The notes under the pieces were generated by a model. It saw nothing but the letters and a program-made list of their open reading frames with translations, had not been told where the DNA came from and searched no databases. Shown here in pieces: positions 10,605 to 24,053 of a stretch of 64,000 bases of DNA (position 1 is its first letter; every line of letters begins with the position of its first letter). Both the position numbers and the translations under genes were made by a program. The stretch lies in assembly GCA_963920705.1 (NCBI GenBank), contig OY987225.1, positions 30,813,538 to 30,877,537 of the forward strand, in the 5' to 3' direction. The DNA comes from Odiellus spinosus. Lineage: Eukaryota > Arthropoda > Arachnida > Opiliones > Phalangiidae.

Positions 10605-13600
10605 TAGGTTGTTGAAGCCTAAATATATTTCACTATCTCTTTAAAAAATGAATTAACCAATGAAATGTCTCAATTATGCGTTAGGCCCAACTAATTTTTA
10701 TAATACTACAATAAACTCGACTTAAATATATCATCATTGTTGAAAATAGTCTAAAAAGATAACTTTTGCCATAAATTATAGAAACGAAATTTTTTTTCTA
10801 CCCTAAAAATGATTCAACGTATTCATTCTAGCGTTAAAATTCTGACATCCATTAATTCGGAAGCTAACCCTATAACCTTTGTCCAAAAATAAAAGGGACA
10901 ATTTGATAGAAAATTTCATCTTTTTTGGAACAGGGCCACCTTTCAGAACTTGTTTCGTTTTTAGAAATGTTTCTGGTTGTACTTGTGGCATAAAATCGAT
11001 TTACCGAACCACTTCTAGAACTAGATAATTTATTTTATTGTTTTTCCTTGGGTCTGGTAAATCTCTAAGATAATATAATTTTTTTTCCGTATTCTATGGA
11101 ATAGATTAAATATAAAAATCAGTCCATCTTTTCAGCAGGTGGTTTCTTTCTAACTCTTAAAACACGTTAAACTTATAGATAAATGGAAATATATTGCTTA
11201 GGGATAGTTGAAAATTCGGAACTGATCTTAACTATAGTAGTGACAGTATGTGCTTATGGTAATACCTTAATTTACACTATTGATATATTAAGCTGCTGAA
11301 TCTATATTGTCTTAGCAACGGTTTTTCGAGACAAGTTTATCGTTACTGCGATAAAGATTAGATATTACAACAATGCTTTGTCGTAATCTTTTTTATATAT
11401 AACCTTGAAATTGGTTAGCAAGTTCAATGTTAATGGAATATGAAAAGTTTTTAACTAAAACTAGCTATTACTAGACAAGACTGGTAACAAATTAACCTTT
11501 TTTAATATTAATTAGTTATTATGAGGCTAATATATTGAAATTACTGAAAATTCTATTAATATTTGTTCTAGTTCTATCTTCGTTATACGTTTTAATCTCC
11601 AAATCCTTAATCTCTAAACCATAGACTAATTAAATTAGGCTTAATCGACGTTTGAAATGAGCCGCCTGACTTGAGTCTCAAATAAACACTTGCCACGTGT
11701 ATTTTGAGTACGTTATAAGGTCGCTTTCGCGCCGTCTTTTTCGTAAAAGTACTTAATCTAGATAAACCCTATCTTTCGTATGAAAATTATCGTTGCATAA
11801 TTATTACGTTCCTGAAATAAACTACGTCATATATCGGAAAAAAAATTACCTTTATATTTTTGACAGATTCATTTTGAAGTTAACTTTAACTAGAGTTTAA
11901 TTTTATTTAAACGCTCGATTCATTGAGTCTTAAATAAATATTTAATAAAAGTTACATTTAAATCTCAATCTTATGCAATTTGAATTGCCATTCGTGGATG
12001 TTTTTGGAGCGTAGAATTAATTAAAAAAAACCTTAATTTTTCATTTTCACTCTCCCTTTACAAGTCTTATAAAAATTTACGACCTCATTTTAAAAACAAT
12101 TTTCCCGTTTAACCCTAAAAATATCTCTCCATCTTCGTGTCTATATAACAACGTAACCATGGATACGCTAGAATGACGTCATTGATTTTTTTTTCTAACC
12201 AAGAAGATCACCAAGTATAAAAAATATGATATATATAGCTTCTTAAACTCGCTTGTTTATTTAAGACTCAATTGCCGCAAGTTTTATGAAATAGCTAGTT
12301 AAATCTATCATATATAAGTTTTATATTTATAGAATATGCAAGATAACTTTAAAATAACACGTCGTGGTTGGGGCTTCGAGCTTGCGAGTCAGATAGCGTG
12401 TCTACTTTTAAATATTCGTGATTTTTGAAAATAAAATTTTGCGCTACTATCCATGGAATAAGCAAAATAGTTTTAACGTAGCTTTAACATTGGTTTTTTT
12501 CCCGCCAAAACGTACTGGTGGTTTTAACAGACGTTTTCCCGCCAAAACTCCCCACTTTTTTTACGCGGGAAACCAATTTGCGGGAAAATTTCCAATACAC
12601 CTATATAAGTCTATATAGAAAACGCACCTTAGCCGATATATCGTTAAATGTGTTTGAGCATTCAGAACTAACAAAGCAAGGTTACGTTTTTATTCCTCTT
12701 ATTTAAATAAATATTTAAAGAAGCCTTGAAGTATTCGCACTCGCTGAAAACTTGAATTGATTTTGTTTTAAGTATCAAAAGTCGTAGTCAGTTTAAGATT
12801 TGACCGCGTTCAAAGCAAGGTTTGAGGTTAGGACAGATAAGGGATGGAAAAATGGACTCTTAGTTTTGTATTTGTTGCGAAAACATACTGATTCCCAATA
12901 TAGAGCATTGGATAAGGGATATGGAAAAGAGGGGAAAAATAGTTTTCCGTGGCGTTGCGAAGTTATTTCGATTCGAATTTTCCTGGAACGAAAGAATCCC
13001 AAATATTCTCCCATTTTTCCAAGGAGAACTGCATAGGATTTAGAATAAAATTTTATCCCTGGCTAGAGATATATTTTCTGGACGATTGCATCTTTTTCAA
13101 ACGTCTATTTGGGTTTTTTACGCGCGATTTTGCTTCTCATTGAATATTGACGCGTATATATCGAGCTTTAGCGGTCGTTTAAATATATTTTTTACGCGAT
13201 TTTATGAAATTAATATTTTAAGAAATCAGAATTAAAATATAGATTTTTTCTTTTGGTATATGACGTAGTTTTGTTCTTGACCGTAATTAACGATAAATTT
13301 CAAAAATTAAGCACTTCCACGAAATAGACTGCGCGAGAGCAGCTATATCACGTGACAGAACGGTGGGGAATCAACTGTAAACTCCATAATTGCCACTTGA
13401 ACATAGTGATGACCCAAGGGGGGATTTTTTTCTTCCAAAAATTGCTAGGACAGATGTTAAATATTTATTTTTACTGTCTAATTCATATGTTAATATATAT
13501 TTAATGGTTTTTTAAACAAACTTTCCAAAAATGCTACTCGTATTCCATTTGGAACTCGTGGAAAATAGCTTTAATATTTTAAATCTAACTTCTAATACTA

Positions 13601-14281
13601 TTAGGCTTAATCTTCGCCTAGTTTTAAATTAGTATTTCCTCTGTATTTCTAAACCTTGTTGTACCTTCCTGAAACACGGTTATTTCTCTTAAAATCCGGT
13701 ATATTTTGACTCGAAAATCCCTCGAACAAGGTATAACAAGCGAGCTTATACCCGAGTCCTTCGGATCCACATTGTAAATCAAACGTCACAATTTTATAGC
13801 CTTAGCTTAAAGCCATCAGCGCGTCGAGCCTGGACCCTCGCGGAATCTTATATATAAAGCTAGCCAAGGCTTAGTTCTAGTTAATAATATGCACCCCATT
13901 TTTATTTCTAACCGTTTTACCGTGGGGCTTAGTTTAATTCGCTAGGATGGGCGGAGTGTACCTCTATTTTCCCTGTAGACTTAGAAACTCAAATAGCGTC
14001 TCTATCAGTGGCCGGGAGTCCCAACCACGTACCACGTGGAGCCTGTATAGGAAAAGAGTCGCTCGTTGGAATATTTTCCTCATCAGTTAAATAGGGGAAG
14101 GTACACGGTGAATGTTAGATGCCCCGACTCCCTCTCGGATGAGAAATGACTCCCACCGGTCGACCCTTCTTCCTTTTAGCGGCTGTGAGGTTGGCCCCAC
14201 TATCCTCTTCCACTTTTATCGAATCTTAGCCCCGTCGCGCACATTAAAATTACTGAAAGAGCCCAAACTTTCAATATGAAT
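10605..14281. other. Unassigned AT-rich stretch
   Basis: No gene recognised. Open frames at 12418-13143 are short, overlap on both strands and lack motifs. Two TTCCCGCCAAAAC words occur near 12500 and 12540. TAGGCTTAA words occur near 11636 and 13611. A moderately GC-rich part (about 13930-14250) shows no exon I can defend. Confidence 0.45.
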
Positions 14282-14340
14282 TAGCTAAGCCTTGCCAAAT
14301 ACGATAGTAAATAGCTAAGCCTTGCCAAATATGATAGTAA
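14282..14340. repeat. Two-copy 30-bp tandem duplication around TAAGCCTTGCC
   Basis: TAGCTAAGCCTTGCCAAAT plus ACGATAGTAAA is repeated immediately with one or two differences. This is the smallest example of tandem growth around the TAAGCC word. Confidence 0.85.
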
Positions 14341-15512
14341 TTTATTTTTATCGATTAATTAAAACCGTACGAAGTTATTTAATCATTTTTTTACTTACTT
14401 GGAAATTAGGCTTAACGCGGGTTGAGAGTTTGAAATTTCGCCGAAGCACGCGCGCTTCCATGCAGGATGATCGAATGACCTTTGGTGCGCGCGCACGCGA
14501 CAGCCTTTAGTCTTTCCCCTTAACCTAAAAGGAACGAAACCATTCATTTTTATTTATTTCCAGCACTGTGTCATTGGGGGCCAAGTCGCGTGGCCCGATG
14601 CGCGCCCCAAAGATGATGAACTATCCATATCGGGCTTTTTGAGTCTTTTCTTCTGTTCCCGTTGGTTTTTCTAGGTTTATCCGAGTCGAGGGGTCCCGCG
14701 TGAGAGCTTTTTTTTATGGCTCTGTTTGATGGAAAACACTATCGAGTAGCTTCACGTGATACCCAGAATTGTATAATCTTTTCAAAGAGGTGATGAACTG
14801 CCATAAAATAAATCTTAGCTAAGCCTAAAAATATCGCGTCTTCGATATTAAACTTTTATTAATACCAAAGAATAAGTATAGCTAGCTATTCTCGTCATTG
14901 GCATTTAAAACACTATTAAAAATTTCACCTAGCTCTTCATAGCAGACGAATTTTGGATTTAAAGTATACGAGTATGCTTCCAGAGGCTAGAATCGACAAT
15001 CCACCTAACCTTTATCGTTCAACTAAGACTTCATACCTATATAAGACTGAATTACAACCTTGTAAAGACCCCATATTCTTATAGTAGAACAGGTTTACAG
15101 TAGTTAAAAAAACGCTTTTTAAGGCTGCAAGTTGCTATATAATCAACTCGCTCGCCTCTTACGACAAAAACCTGATGAAAATGTTTGTTTTGGGTGGGAA
15201 AACTAGTTGAGTTTATTCTCAGAGAACTACCGGTGTATGAAACTATGAATGGTGTTAAGTCCCAGCGGCCATAATTTCTCGTCTCATTAGGTAAACCGGT
15301 CGCGTTAGATCTATATATGGTTCCCTTCCGTGCCACTACTGACGTCTCGTCGCTCGCTTGGGCAAATTTGAAAGACTCTCTGTATATTAGGATGGGCCAA
15401 GGCTTAACTCTCATTTCTCTTTCTGCTTACATAAACTCTTCATTCGCAGGAACAGTGAAAAGTTATTTTCAGTTGTTTAGAAACAATGTAATTATGCTTC
15501 CGTAGTAATTAT

Positions 15513-15664
15513 AAATTCGGGCCAATCATATTCTCCGAACATTGAGAGAATAGGCCGGTGTTTGATGGCCAAGGTCTTAGGCATCAAACGTGGGCCTATC
15601 CTTTTTATGTTAGGGCATTACAAGCGCTGTTGAAGGCTGAAATAATATGATTGGTCCGAATTTA
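15513..15664. mobile_element. Foldback MITE, AAATTCGGGCCAATCATATT ends
   Basis: A 152-bp element with terminal arms AAATTCGGGCCAATCATA and the complementary TATGATTGGTCCGAATTTA. The inner part also pairs (GTTTGATGGCC against GGCATCAAAC). A second copy in reverse orientation, interrupted by another element, lies at 34746-35153. Between 14341 and 15512 I see no feature. Confidence 0.85.
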
Positions 15665-16327
15665 TTCTTTATTCAAATTTTATCAAACTTTAGAAATTAA
15701 TTTAAACACCAAAAACGTGTCTAAAAACTCCGAAAATAAATTAAAAAGCTGTTCCATTTTTAGACCGAAGTTTCCCTTTAATTATTTTTAGACATGCAAC
15801 AAATACTGTACATGTATATTTTCCTTTTCATAATTACTTTCATTTAAAGAGTCGACTTATCCTTTTTGGGAAAAAGTGGGGGCGACATGCTCTTTAACCC
15901 CATCTTTCCCTTCCAAGAGGTGACAACCCTGATCTATGTACTGGGTATCAATCGTACTATTTGTTTTACGTGTAAGAGTTAGCATTACGTATTCATCCGC
16001 CGTATCGCTGATATTTATAACTTTTCCGATTGTATTTAAGTATATATAAAATGCGTTGATCTTAAGAAAAGAGAGTCTGATGCGAGTTGAATTAGAACCG
16101 ACATGTTGGCCCGCTCCAGACCATTCTCCATCCCTATCCTATACTTTGAACCTTTATTACTTTACACTAAATTTTAAACTACACACAAAGCTTGTAGTTT
16201 TATGATTTTAAGTCAACGTAAAGCGTGAACTTGCTATTGCACACGGAAACGCAATTTCCGCCAGTATTCTCCCCTCTTTTAACCTTTTATAACGTATAAA
16301 AGAAGTGGAAGAAAGTGGTTCAAGTTG

Positions 16328-16837
16328 ACGTGGAACCTGACTCGATTCGGGCCTCATTAAATTGAAGAAATTGTTTTTACTTTTAGGCCTACTCATGACG
16401 TCTGTTTTACTTTAAATTTCATTTTGCTCCCATAGAATAACGAAAGAAATGGGCTTTACCCAATGAGGAAAAATCTTCTAATTCGTTCAAAAATGGTCCA
16501 AAAATGGAAAAATTCAACAGAATTCGGACAAATAGAGAAAATGAAATATCCTGTATTCTACAAAAGTGGACCAAAGGCTTGAATTTTCGTCCACTTTCGT
16601 TTAATTTTGATTATTTCATCTGGGCTATTTGGTCGTATTTTTATTTGGATCATTTTAGCCAAACTAGATGATTTTCCCCTCATTGGGTAAAATTATTTCG
16701 TTTTTCTATGGGAACACATTGAAATTAAAAGTAAAACCGACGTCACACGTATATAAAACAGCCCCTGGAATTTTTTCAATTGTGATTAAATTTGCGAGAT
16801 TAATTTGACAAGTCCCGAATCGAGTCAGATTCCGTGT
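16328..16837. mobile_element. 510-bp TIR element, ACTCGATTCGGG family, full copy
   Basis: Outer arms carry TGACTCGATTCGGG on the left and its complement CCCGAATCGAGTCA on the right. Inner arms carry GACGT(C), AAAGTAAAAC-like tracts, AATAACGAAAGAAAT and CCCAATGAGGAAAA, all mirrored. The centre has GTGGACCAAAGG opposite TCGTCCACTTT. No transposase frame is visible. Other members are 62818-63344 (full), and 31589-31850, 48798-49125 and 7730-7830 (partial). Confidence 0.88.
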
Positions 16838-17169
16838 AAACTTTAAGTTTGTATACACCGTGCCAAGGGGGCTTGGTAATTAAAAGTTGATGCATTAAAT
16901 GACCTCGTTTATTTTAAAAGATCGCTAAGCGTCGCCGGAAATGAGGCATGCTTGTTTCTCCCGGAATTAGAATAAATTTTATAGAAGAGAAGTTACCTCG
17001 TATTATTTTTGAATTTTTTTATTTTAGAGTTTTGGTAGGGAGCTTAGATTTCTTCGTGATGAAATCTGTGATTGATGTCTTGAGTCTAATGTTGCGTATT
17101 AGTATTCTCAGATATTTTAAAGTTTAATAATGCAGTTTCTATTATGACCCGTTAAAAGTTTTCTATTCT

Positions 17170-17343
17170 ACACGCATTGGAGCTCGGATTGAAGCCCACA
17201 TTTAGGGTTAGAAAAACTAATGTATTTTCTACCTAGCCCCTGTAAAAATGTTTCAACCTTCATGCTTTGATGCGCAGAGTAAAGCTCATATTTAGGCTTA
17301 AAAGAACTAATGTATTTTCTAAATAGCCCCTGTAGAAATGTTA
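17170..17343. repeat. Two-copy 90-bp tandem duplication
   Basis: CTAATGTATTTTCTA followed by a TAGCCCCTGTAAAAATGTT-like end occurs twice, 90 bp apart. In the second copy ATTTAGGGTTAG has become ATTTAGGCTTAA, which creates the TAGGCTTA word. Confidence 0.8.
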
Positions 17344-20300
17344 ACGACTGTGGATGGAACTTATCCCTAAAGATTGTAAATTAAAACAAAGGATATTAGG
17401 ATGAATACCCTTTTTTTCATCATCAGGTTTTTATGATATGTTTTAAAAATATGAAAATGTCCTGGGTTTTGGAATAAATTTATTTAGTTACCTCTCACCC
17501 TTTAAAGCAACCTAAATTTAATGAAGTTTTAATATCTTAATCAGTTGACGTAATTAAAAACTAACTGGACCATAATATTAACTCTTATCTTAAATAATTA
17601 ATTTTGATTTAGTTAACAAATTTAAATGATTACAACCGACTTTAATATACGAAGAAAAAAAGCTTAAAATTTAAGCCAGAGGTTTTTAAAATAATACTTT
17701 ATCTTTTCTAATCTACTATATTTAATTAAAACCCACAAACGAAAGTTTGCTAAAACATTTATACTTTAAGCTAAGCCTAATCTAAAATTCAAAATATCCC
17801 GCAGCTAATGTAATCATGTAGTTTACTCGAAGAAACATCTCCCATTTTATTTAAAGATATTCCAGCCAAGAAAAACGTTGAAATTGGAACGCGGATTATG
17901 ATACCATATATCTTCACCTTATTTCATTTTTGGGTTTTTCTTTATACTAGGAAGATTTTCTGTATATAACGTCTCTAAACTAGTTAGGCCTTTGCACCGA
18001 GTTAAAGCGAATAGTATACAAGGCTTAAGGCTGTAAAATTCTACACTTTCTTTTTAGGACGTTCTTCGACATTTCTGTATTCAGTTTTGTCTTATTTTTT
18101 GGTCGTGTAAGGATGTATAGGATGTAATGTTTTATCCCCGCTGCGACTTGGTGCGAGATATCTTCGCGTAACGGAATGGAAATTACTTACTTGCATTATT
18201 CATAATGGGGAACTCGTGACTGGACGCCATCAGCGATATGGCGGGAAAAAGATATCCACACTATGTTCAATTTTCAAGCTTAGATGGACCCAAAATACCT
18301 AAAAGGAAAAGGGTTTTAAATGGTAAAATAACTACGTGCCAAGGCTTAGTTACCATACAAAGTAAAACTCGTGTTTACGACTAAGTTTGTACGAACTATT
18401 TTAATTCCTAATAGGTTTTGATATTGTGTATTCTTCCGCTTCTATCTTTAACACGTTTTTTAACTGTTAGCTAACTGACGTCAGCTTGTGTGTGTAGTTT
18501 TTTTGTTTCCGTTTTTACCAAGGAATCGTCTTTATTACGCCATTAATGCTTCTAAATAGGTTTGTGTTAGGATGCTGCTATCGTATTATTTTCTTAAATT
18601 CCTTTTCTCTAACGTTAAAAGTTATTTCATGACGGACAAAACTATACCCTGTTATCTCTATGATTTAGTTTTCACGTAATAAATAGAAGACCCTAGCGTA
18701 GTAAGAGCTGAATTAACAATGAGATTGATGTTTCTCCTAAAAGCACGAGGGATAATGTTCTATTTTTAGGCCTATTTGATGAAAAAAATATGATTATGGG
18801 ACGGACTGACATAACGTATCGATTTTGGTCTGTCTATATGTGATAGTTTTTCCTTTTGTGTCTTGAATGTCTCCCCCAGCTTTTCTTCAGTTGTTTTCGC
18901 GGGAAGATGTGATAGCGAGAACTACTACACGTGCATTTGTCATTTTACGATTGCATTTTTATGATTAATCTATGGTTCAGGATATCGGGTTGTTGCTCAT
19001 GATAAGGGTCTCTCCTTTCTCCAAGCTAATTGACACTTAGGACTTACATTTGTTATTTATTATGAAATAATTCAGAAATATGTTACTGATCTTATAGTTT
19101 TCATTTAGTAGTTAAACCTGATTAATATTTACTAATTAAAATATATAACAATGACGTTTTTTATATTAATTTAATACAATATTAAATAATAATAATTACC
19201 AAAATTCGTTTTATAATTACGTTGTTATCCTTCACTAAAAGATAATTTAATTAATGAAATTAAACTTTTAACATAAAACTCTTCTTAAACATCGTAAAAA
19301 AGTTATACCCTTTTAAAAAGTTAAGCCTGAATCTAGCCTAAATAAAATTCAAACTCGGTCTTCTATTTCAATTTAAAGCCGTGCTTTTTCAATAAAACTT
19401 TCATTTCTTTATTCGTGGTCGATTTCAGTTTGCATCGACTATATTTAATGATTATTCTAAGAATCAAGATAGATCTATTATCTGCATTCGTACGCCTTTG
19501 ACGTTAAGCCTAGTTTTACATAATTTCAAAAAAATTTGGCGGGAAATTTTTAGTTAGGCTTAACATTTATATCGTATTTGGATAACTTTTAGCCTCGTAA
19601 AATTATTTGAATCTGTTTTAACCACCATTAATCTTTTCTATTTATTGCTTGTAGAATCAGGATTGATTCCCTAGTTACATTTTTTTCCTTTTTATTCCAA
19701 TTTTTGCTAAGCCTAATTTTAGTTCTTATTCCGAAAACCACTTTGGCGTGAAATTTAATCCTGAAATTGAATTACCTTTCTGATTGGCTATTACGCTTTG
19801 GAAATAGGCCTATTTCTATCGAATCAAATACCTTTATACTCCTATCTAGGATATTGATTGTAAGAAACTCTTCTAAGAATGATGAAGTAGGGAGTATCGA
19901 CTTCTGGAAATTAAGTCTCGCGCTCTACCGTAATTGCGACTAGGGAAAAGGCTTAATTTTGGAGGGAAACTGGCGCCGCTAAAACCTTTTATGGGCTATT
20001 AACGATCGCCTTTACGGTAGTGCGCCTATCTTCTCTATCTGTTATAGACTTTTACACCCCCTTCTTTTTCCAAAATACCTTGGCACTAACGGGTGATTCT
20101 TTTTCGTTAAATTGACAAGCAAATGGGCTTCTGGTCTTCATACCCTTAGTTCCTGGAATTAGGCCTAAAAAAGGCTTAAGAGGTAGAAGCTATATAGGTT
20201 ATGTTATAGGCGTGGTTCCTAAACACGCCCTGTATAATTTTGACGCGATTTTATTAACGTTATTATATTTATTATAGAGAAAACAATACATTAAGTTGTT

Positions 20301-20521
20301 CTGCCCTCCCATAATTTGTTTTGTTTTGTAGAAAATAATAGGTTTTAAAATAAACTCTTGGGAATTGTATCATCTGTTGAAATACTTTTAAGATATATAT
20401 TTCAAGGCACGCGTATATTTTTTTGGGTTTAAATTTCGCTGATAATGTTACACAATCTTGCTTATTGTAAAATTCTACTGGTTCGCTACGAAAATTTATT
20501 TAAAGTAAGATTGCTATGGAC
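17344..20521. other. Unassigned AT-rich stretch rich in TAAGCC words
   Basis: No gene or complete repeat element recognised. TAAGCCTA/TAGGCTTA-type words occur near 17770, 18340 (GCCAAGGCTTAG), 19321, 19505, 19553, 19708 and 20175. TAGGCCTA variants lie near 18768, 19806 and 20160. Confidence 0.5.
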
Positions 20522-20625
20522 ATAGCTAAGCCTATTTTCCGGATACGTTTTAAATTTATTTCTGGTTTAATATTTGTTTGTAATTTTCTTTTACTGGTGG
20601 ATTAAGCCTATTTAAACAATAAGGA
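20522..20625. mobile_element. Right half of the long-TIR AATAGGCTTAG family
   Basis: AGCTAAGCCTATTTTCCGG, then TTTAAATTTATTTCTGGTTT and GGATTAAGCCTATTTAAAC match the right arms of the elements at 53837-54200 and 59266-59569. The left half is absent. Confidence 0.75.
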
Positions 20626-21189
20626 ATCCATAAAAAAAAATAGTTTTAGTTGCCTTTTAAGATATTTTAGAGAGGTTAGAATCGCGATTTTTTTCTAAGA
20701 TCTATCTGAAATATGTTTTGGATCTATAGTGAAGAATCTTCTTCCCGCGCTAAAAAAACATAAAATCCATATATATACGATATATTATGAATCAACGAAC
20801 GTTTGTCAATGTCTGATGTGTAAAAATCGTTCCCCTATAGTTTATCAAGTTCTTTTTTTTTTACTTTCTCTGTGTTCGTAGTTCGATGGCGAGCATTTCC
20901 TGGTATTTTTACGATTCTTTACTCAGAATGTGTTCCGAAATCGGTCGTCTGTATGAATGTATACGTTCGATTTTAGACAGATTTATCCGTTTTTTTTATC
21001 CGTTTTTTTTTTTTTATCTGTAACACTTGGACTTTTCCTATAACGGGGTGAATTACTAGAGTGTAAATTGGCGTCACATTATAGGTACGTAATTCGTTAA
21101 TTGTGAGGTCATAGCATAATCCCATTACTTTGTCATAGTAAATTAGTAATTGCAATCAGGGTAGGATTTAATGGCGCCACCCATTGGGT

Positions 21190-21440
21190 TTTGCCGCTTG
21201 TATATAATGTCGAAAGTCTACCACTTTATCCCAGAGTTGGGATGGCCAAACTTGGCCCTCTCTCCCGACACAAAATATCAAGGAATAGTCCAAATCACTC
21301 GAACCAGACAGGGATGATGACTTTTTTGTCTAGTTTTAAGTGATTGGCTAGAGCATTTACCTGGTCTTTTGCTGAGAGTATTAAGCTACGTGGTGTTATT
21401 TACTTTTATGGAAAAAGTAATCAACTTTTGATATTAGTAA
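21190..21440. mobile_element. Partial copy of the AAAGTAAACAAC inverted-repeat family
   Basis: Positions 21270-21340 match the reverse complement of 23200-23275 (AGTCATCA..CCCTGTCT, AGTGATTTGGACT). TATTTACTTTTATGGAA at 21395 matches the mirrored outer arm. Only part of the element remains. Confidence 0.65.
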
Positions 21441-21705
21441 TTTATACCAATGATACATGTTCTCATAGTTTTATATAAAAAAAAATGCGAATATATCTGC
21501 CATTACTGAATAACCACGTATACCCATTTTTCCATTGATGTTAAAGGCTCGATCAAAATTGGTCCTCGGTCGTTGACTCTGCGGAAATTCTTCTCGATCC
21601 TCAAACTTTTCCCTTTTATAAGTTTATTTTTCTTTATTCCCGCCAAAATATTATATAGGCATATACGAATTTCTCTTTAGAATCAGTTTAAATAATGAAG
21701 GATAA

Positions 21706-21967
21706 ATTGAGGCGCATTTATATACAATATAATACCTCTTAGGAATAAAAGTAGTGCGTTTGAACTGATCTTGAATAAGAGTTCGTGTCAGAATCAGTTC
21801 GAGTGTTCAACACGTTCGAACTTAGATGTACCGTATTTCTCTTATAATTTGATTTGAATTTCTTTGAGATATGTGGGAACTTAACTTTGTACGTGTTGGA
21901 CTAACTTGTAAAAAAAGATCCGCACTACTTTTTCATCTATGGAGCTTAAAATTGAATATTACTCCGA
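21706..21967. mobile_element. Inverted-repeat element with AATAAAAGTAGT inner arms
   Basis: The left side reads GGCGCATTTATATACAATAT with GGAATAAAAGTAGTGCG. The right side reads CGCACTACTTTTTCATC with ATATTACTCCG, roughly complementary. Half-element relatives reading GGATTAATACACAATRTTAA then AAAAGTAGT occur near 45965, 46265, 58690 (reverse) and 62660. Confidence 0.6.
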
Positions 21968-22259
21968 TATAATATACATTGTTATCTATAATATTGTTTC
22001 GGGAAACGTGTACTCGCGTCTTTTAAAATGAAGTGTGGCGAAAATGGCCTTTTTCTCCTATTTTTGAGGTCATTTTAAAAGTAGTAGAGGGTTTAGATAA
22101 AGGAAAAATTCAATATATACAACCCAGTTTTCGAGACTCAAGACGACACTTTATCGTATTTTCATTAAGGGCTTTTTGAGAGGCAATATAATGTGGAACA
22201 ACCCCGCCTAGAATATTGCCACGAAAGTATAAAGCTCTTTTTATTTTTTTATTTTTGGC

Positions 22260-22682
22260 TTAAAGGAATGGTGAAGTGATTTATTTTATCGATCGTTTTA
22301 AAATGTTTGGGAAATGTATTTGAATTGTGTAAAATATTGGAGAAGGTTCTGATTGCGCAGGCATTAAATTATAAGTAGAACTTCCGACCAATCAAAAGAT
22401 TTGGTTTCGTAAAATGTCCGCGACACGCGCTGTTGTACCCACCATTGTGCGCGTGAAAATAATCAAGAGATTTGGCGCAATTCAAAGAGTGAATGCATGT
22501 CACAGCTCGTGTCGCTGGGATTTAATGAAACTAAAGGTACAGGGCCGTATTTTGATTAGTTTAGAGTTTGTGTTGTTTTAATTCTATGCCAAAAGAAGCT
22601 TTTTTATACAATCAGAGACAATTCCTGATTGTTTTACTATACACAAACATCACTTAATGTTTCTTCATCATTATCCCTTTAG
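22260..22682. mobile_element. T2/Kolobok-like MITE
   Basis: The left terminus TTAAAGGAATGGTGAAGTGA faces a decayed right terminus ending CATCATTATCCCTTTAG. The interior (CGCGACACGCGCTGTTGTA, AAAATAATCAAGA, CTAAAGGTACAG) aligns with 35781-36207, which marks them as one family. Confidence 0.75.
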
Positions 22683-22850
22683 CACTTATTTTATTTTTTA
22701 TTTTTGAGAAAATTGAATTTATCCTTTCAATATATTCGGTTTTTCTTTCTTAGTTTAATGTGGTTTAAGTTTAATCAGGAGTGTATGAAACACCCATTTT
22801 TTTGGGAGGAAGTATATTAAACGTATTTTAAATAAAGTTCAACAAAGATT

Positions 22851-23071
22851 CGCCGTAAAACTCAAACGGATTGAGCCAAGGCTTAACTCACGTGAAATTT
22901 AGTTTCGCCATAAAACTCAAACGGATTGAGCCAAGGCTTAACTCACGTGAAATTTAGTTTCGCCATATAACTCAAAACGGATTGAGCCAAGGCTTAACTC
23001 CCGTGAAATTTAGTTTCGCCATATAACTCAAACGGATTGAGCCAAGGCTTAACTCACGTGAAATTTAGTTT
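22851..23071. repeat. 55-bp tandem array, four units
   Basis: Each unit carries CGGATTGAGCCAAGGCTTAA, then CTCACGTGAAATTTAGTTTC and GCCATAAAACTCAAA. Units differ at only a few bases. The third has CCCGTG in place of the CACGTG box and an extra A. The array amplifies the GCCAAGGCTTA word together with an E-box. Confidence 0.97.
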
Positions 23072-23133
23072 CGCCATTTTTTAGTTCCCCAACTTTTTAC
23101 TATACGCTCTTACGGAATTATATTCGTTATTGC

Positions 23134-23503
23134 AAAAGTCCATTTTATTCCATAAAAGTAAACAACACCCCTTAGATTAATACTATCAGCAAAGGTAAAC
23201 GTAAACTTAAAACTAGATAAAAAAGTCATCACCCCTGTCTAGGTCGAGTGATTTGGACTCTTCCTCGATATTTTGAGTTGAGAGAGATTGACGGACTTTA
23301 GGCGGGCCGCGCTTGGCTATATTGTCTTCCCTCCCAACTCATGAATTTCTCCAAAGAGTGTCGCTTCCGATTTGACCATTTACACGGCGACTGCGGTTGC
23401 TAGAGTGTCTCGAATCAGAATCTGCCGGTACATTTACCTTTTCCATTTGCTGATATAAGCTACGGGGCGTTGTTTACTTTTAGGAATAAAGTTATAGACT
23501 TTT
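23134..23503. mobile_element. AAAGTAAACAAC inverted-repeat element, full copy
   Basis: AAAAGTCCATTTTATTCC and AAAAGTAAACAACACCCCTT on the left face AAGCTACGGGGCGTTGTTTA and TAGGAATAAAGTTATAGACT on the right. The interior is non-coding. A partial copy is at 21190-21440 and a fragment at about 48225-48290 (AAAAGTAAACAACTCCACG). Confidence 0.75.
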
Positions 23504-24053
23504 GGTTGTTGTTATTCGGAGACTGAGTCGCGTGTTTGGCACGATTCTCTAATCTCCTTCTGGATATATATACTGTGCGTGTAAACGACTGATACAGATT
23601 TGAACTTAGGACCCTTAGTACGTCTTTCTAAAATTAATTACTGCCGTTCGTTAAAATTTGGCAGCGTAATTCTGAGAAAAGGGATAAGAAGGTTTATAGG
23701 CATATATTTCACTTCGATTTGACAGCAGGGTTAAATCCTTAATCTGTACGATTTATTTGTACACATAAAGCTTTGCACCTGTTGTCGCTTCAAGATGAAA
23801 TTCAATGTAGTACAGTAATAATTCTTCCGTAAAATAATGAGGGCTAGAAGAAAAAAATAATGAAAGTTTTTAAAATAAAAATCAAAAGATATTAAAAACA
23901 GTTTGCGAAGGAACAATCTAAGGCGGATTAATATAAAATGTTAAATCCCATAGGATAAAACGTATGTTGTATCCAATATCTTGGGAGAAACTTATTTTTT
24001 TGAGTTTAAAGTGAAGCTGTTATGGTTTTTTCGCGAATTCCATCTCGTAAAAT

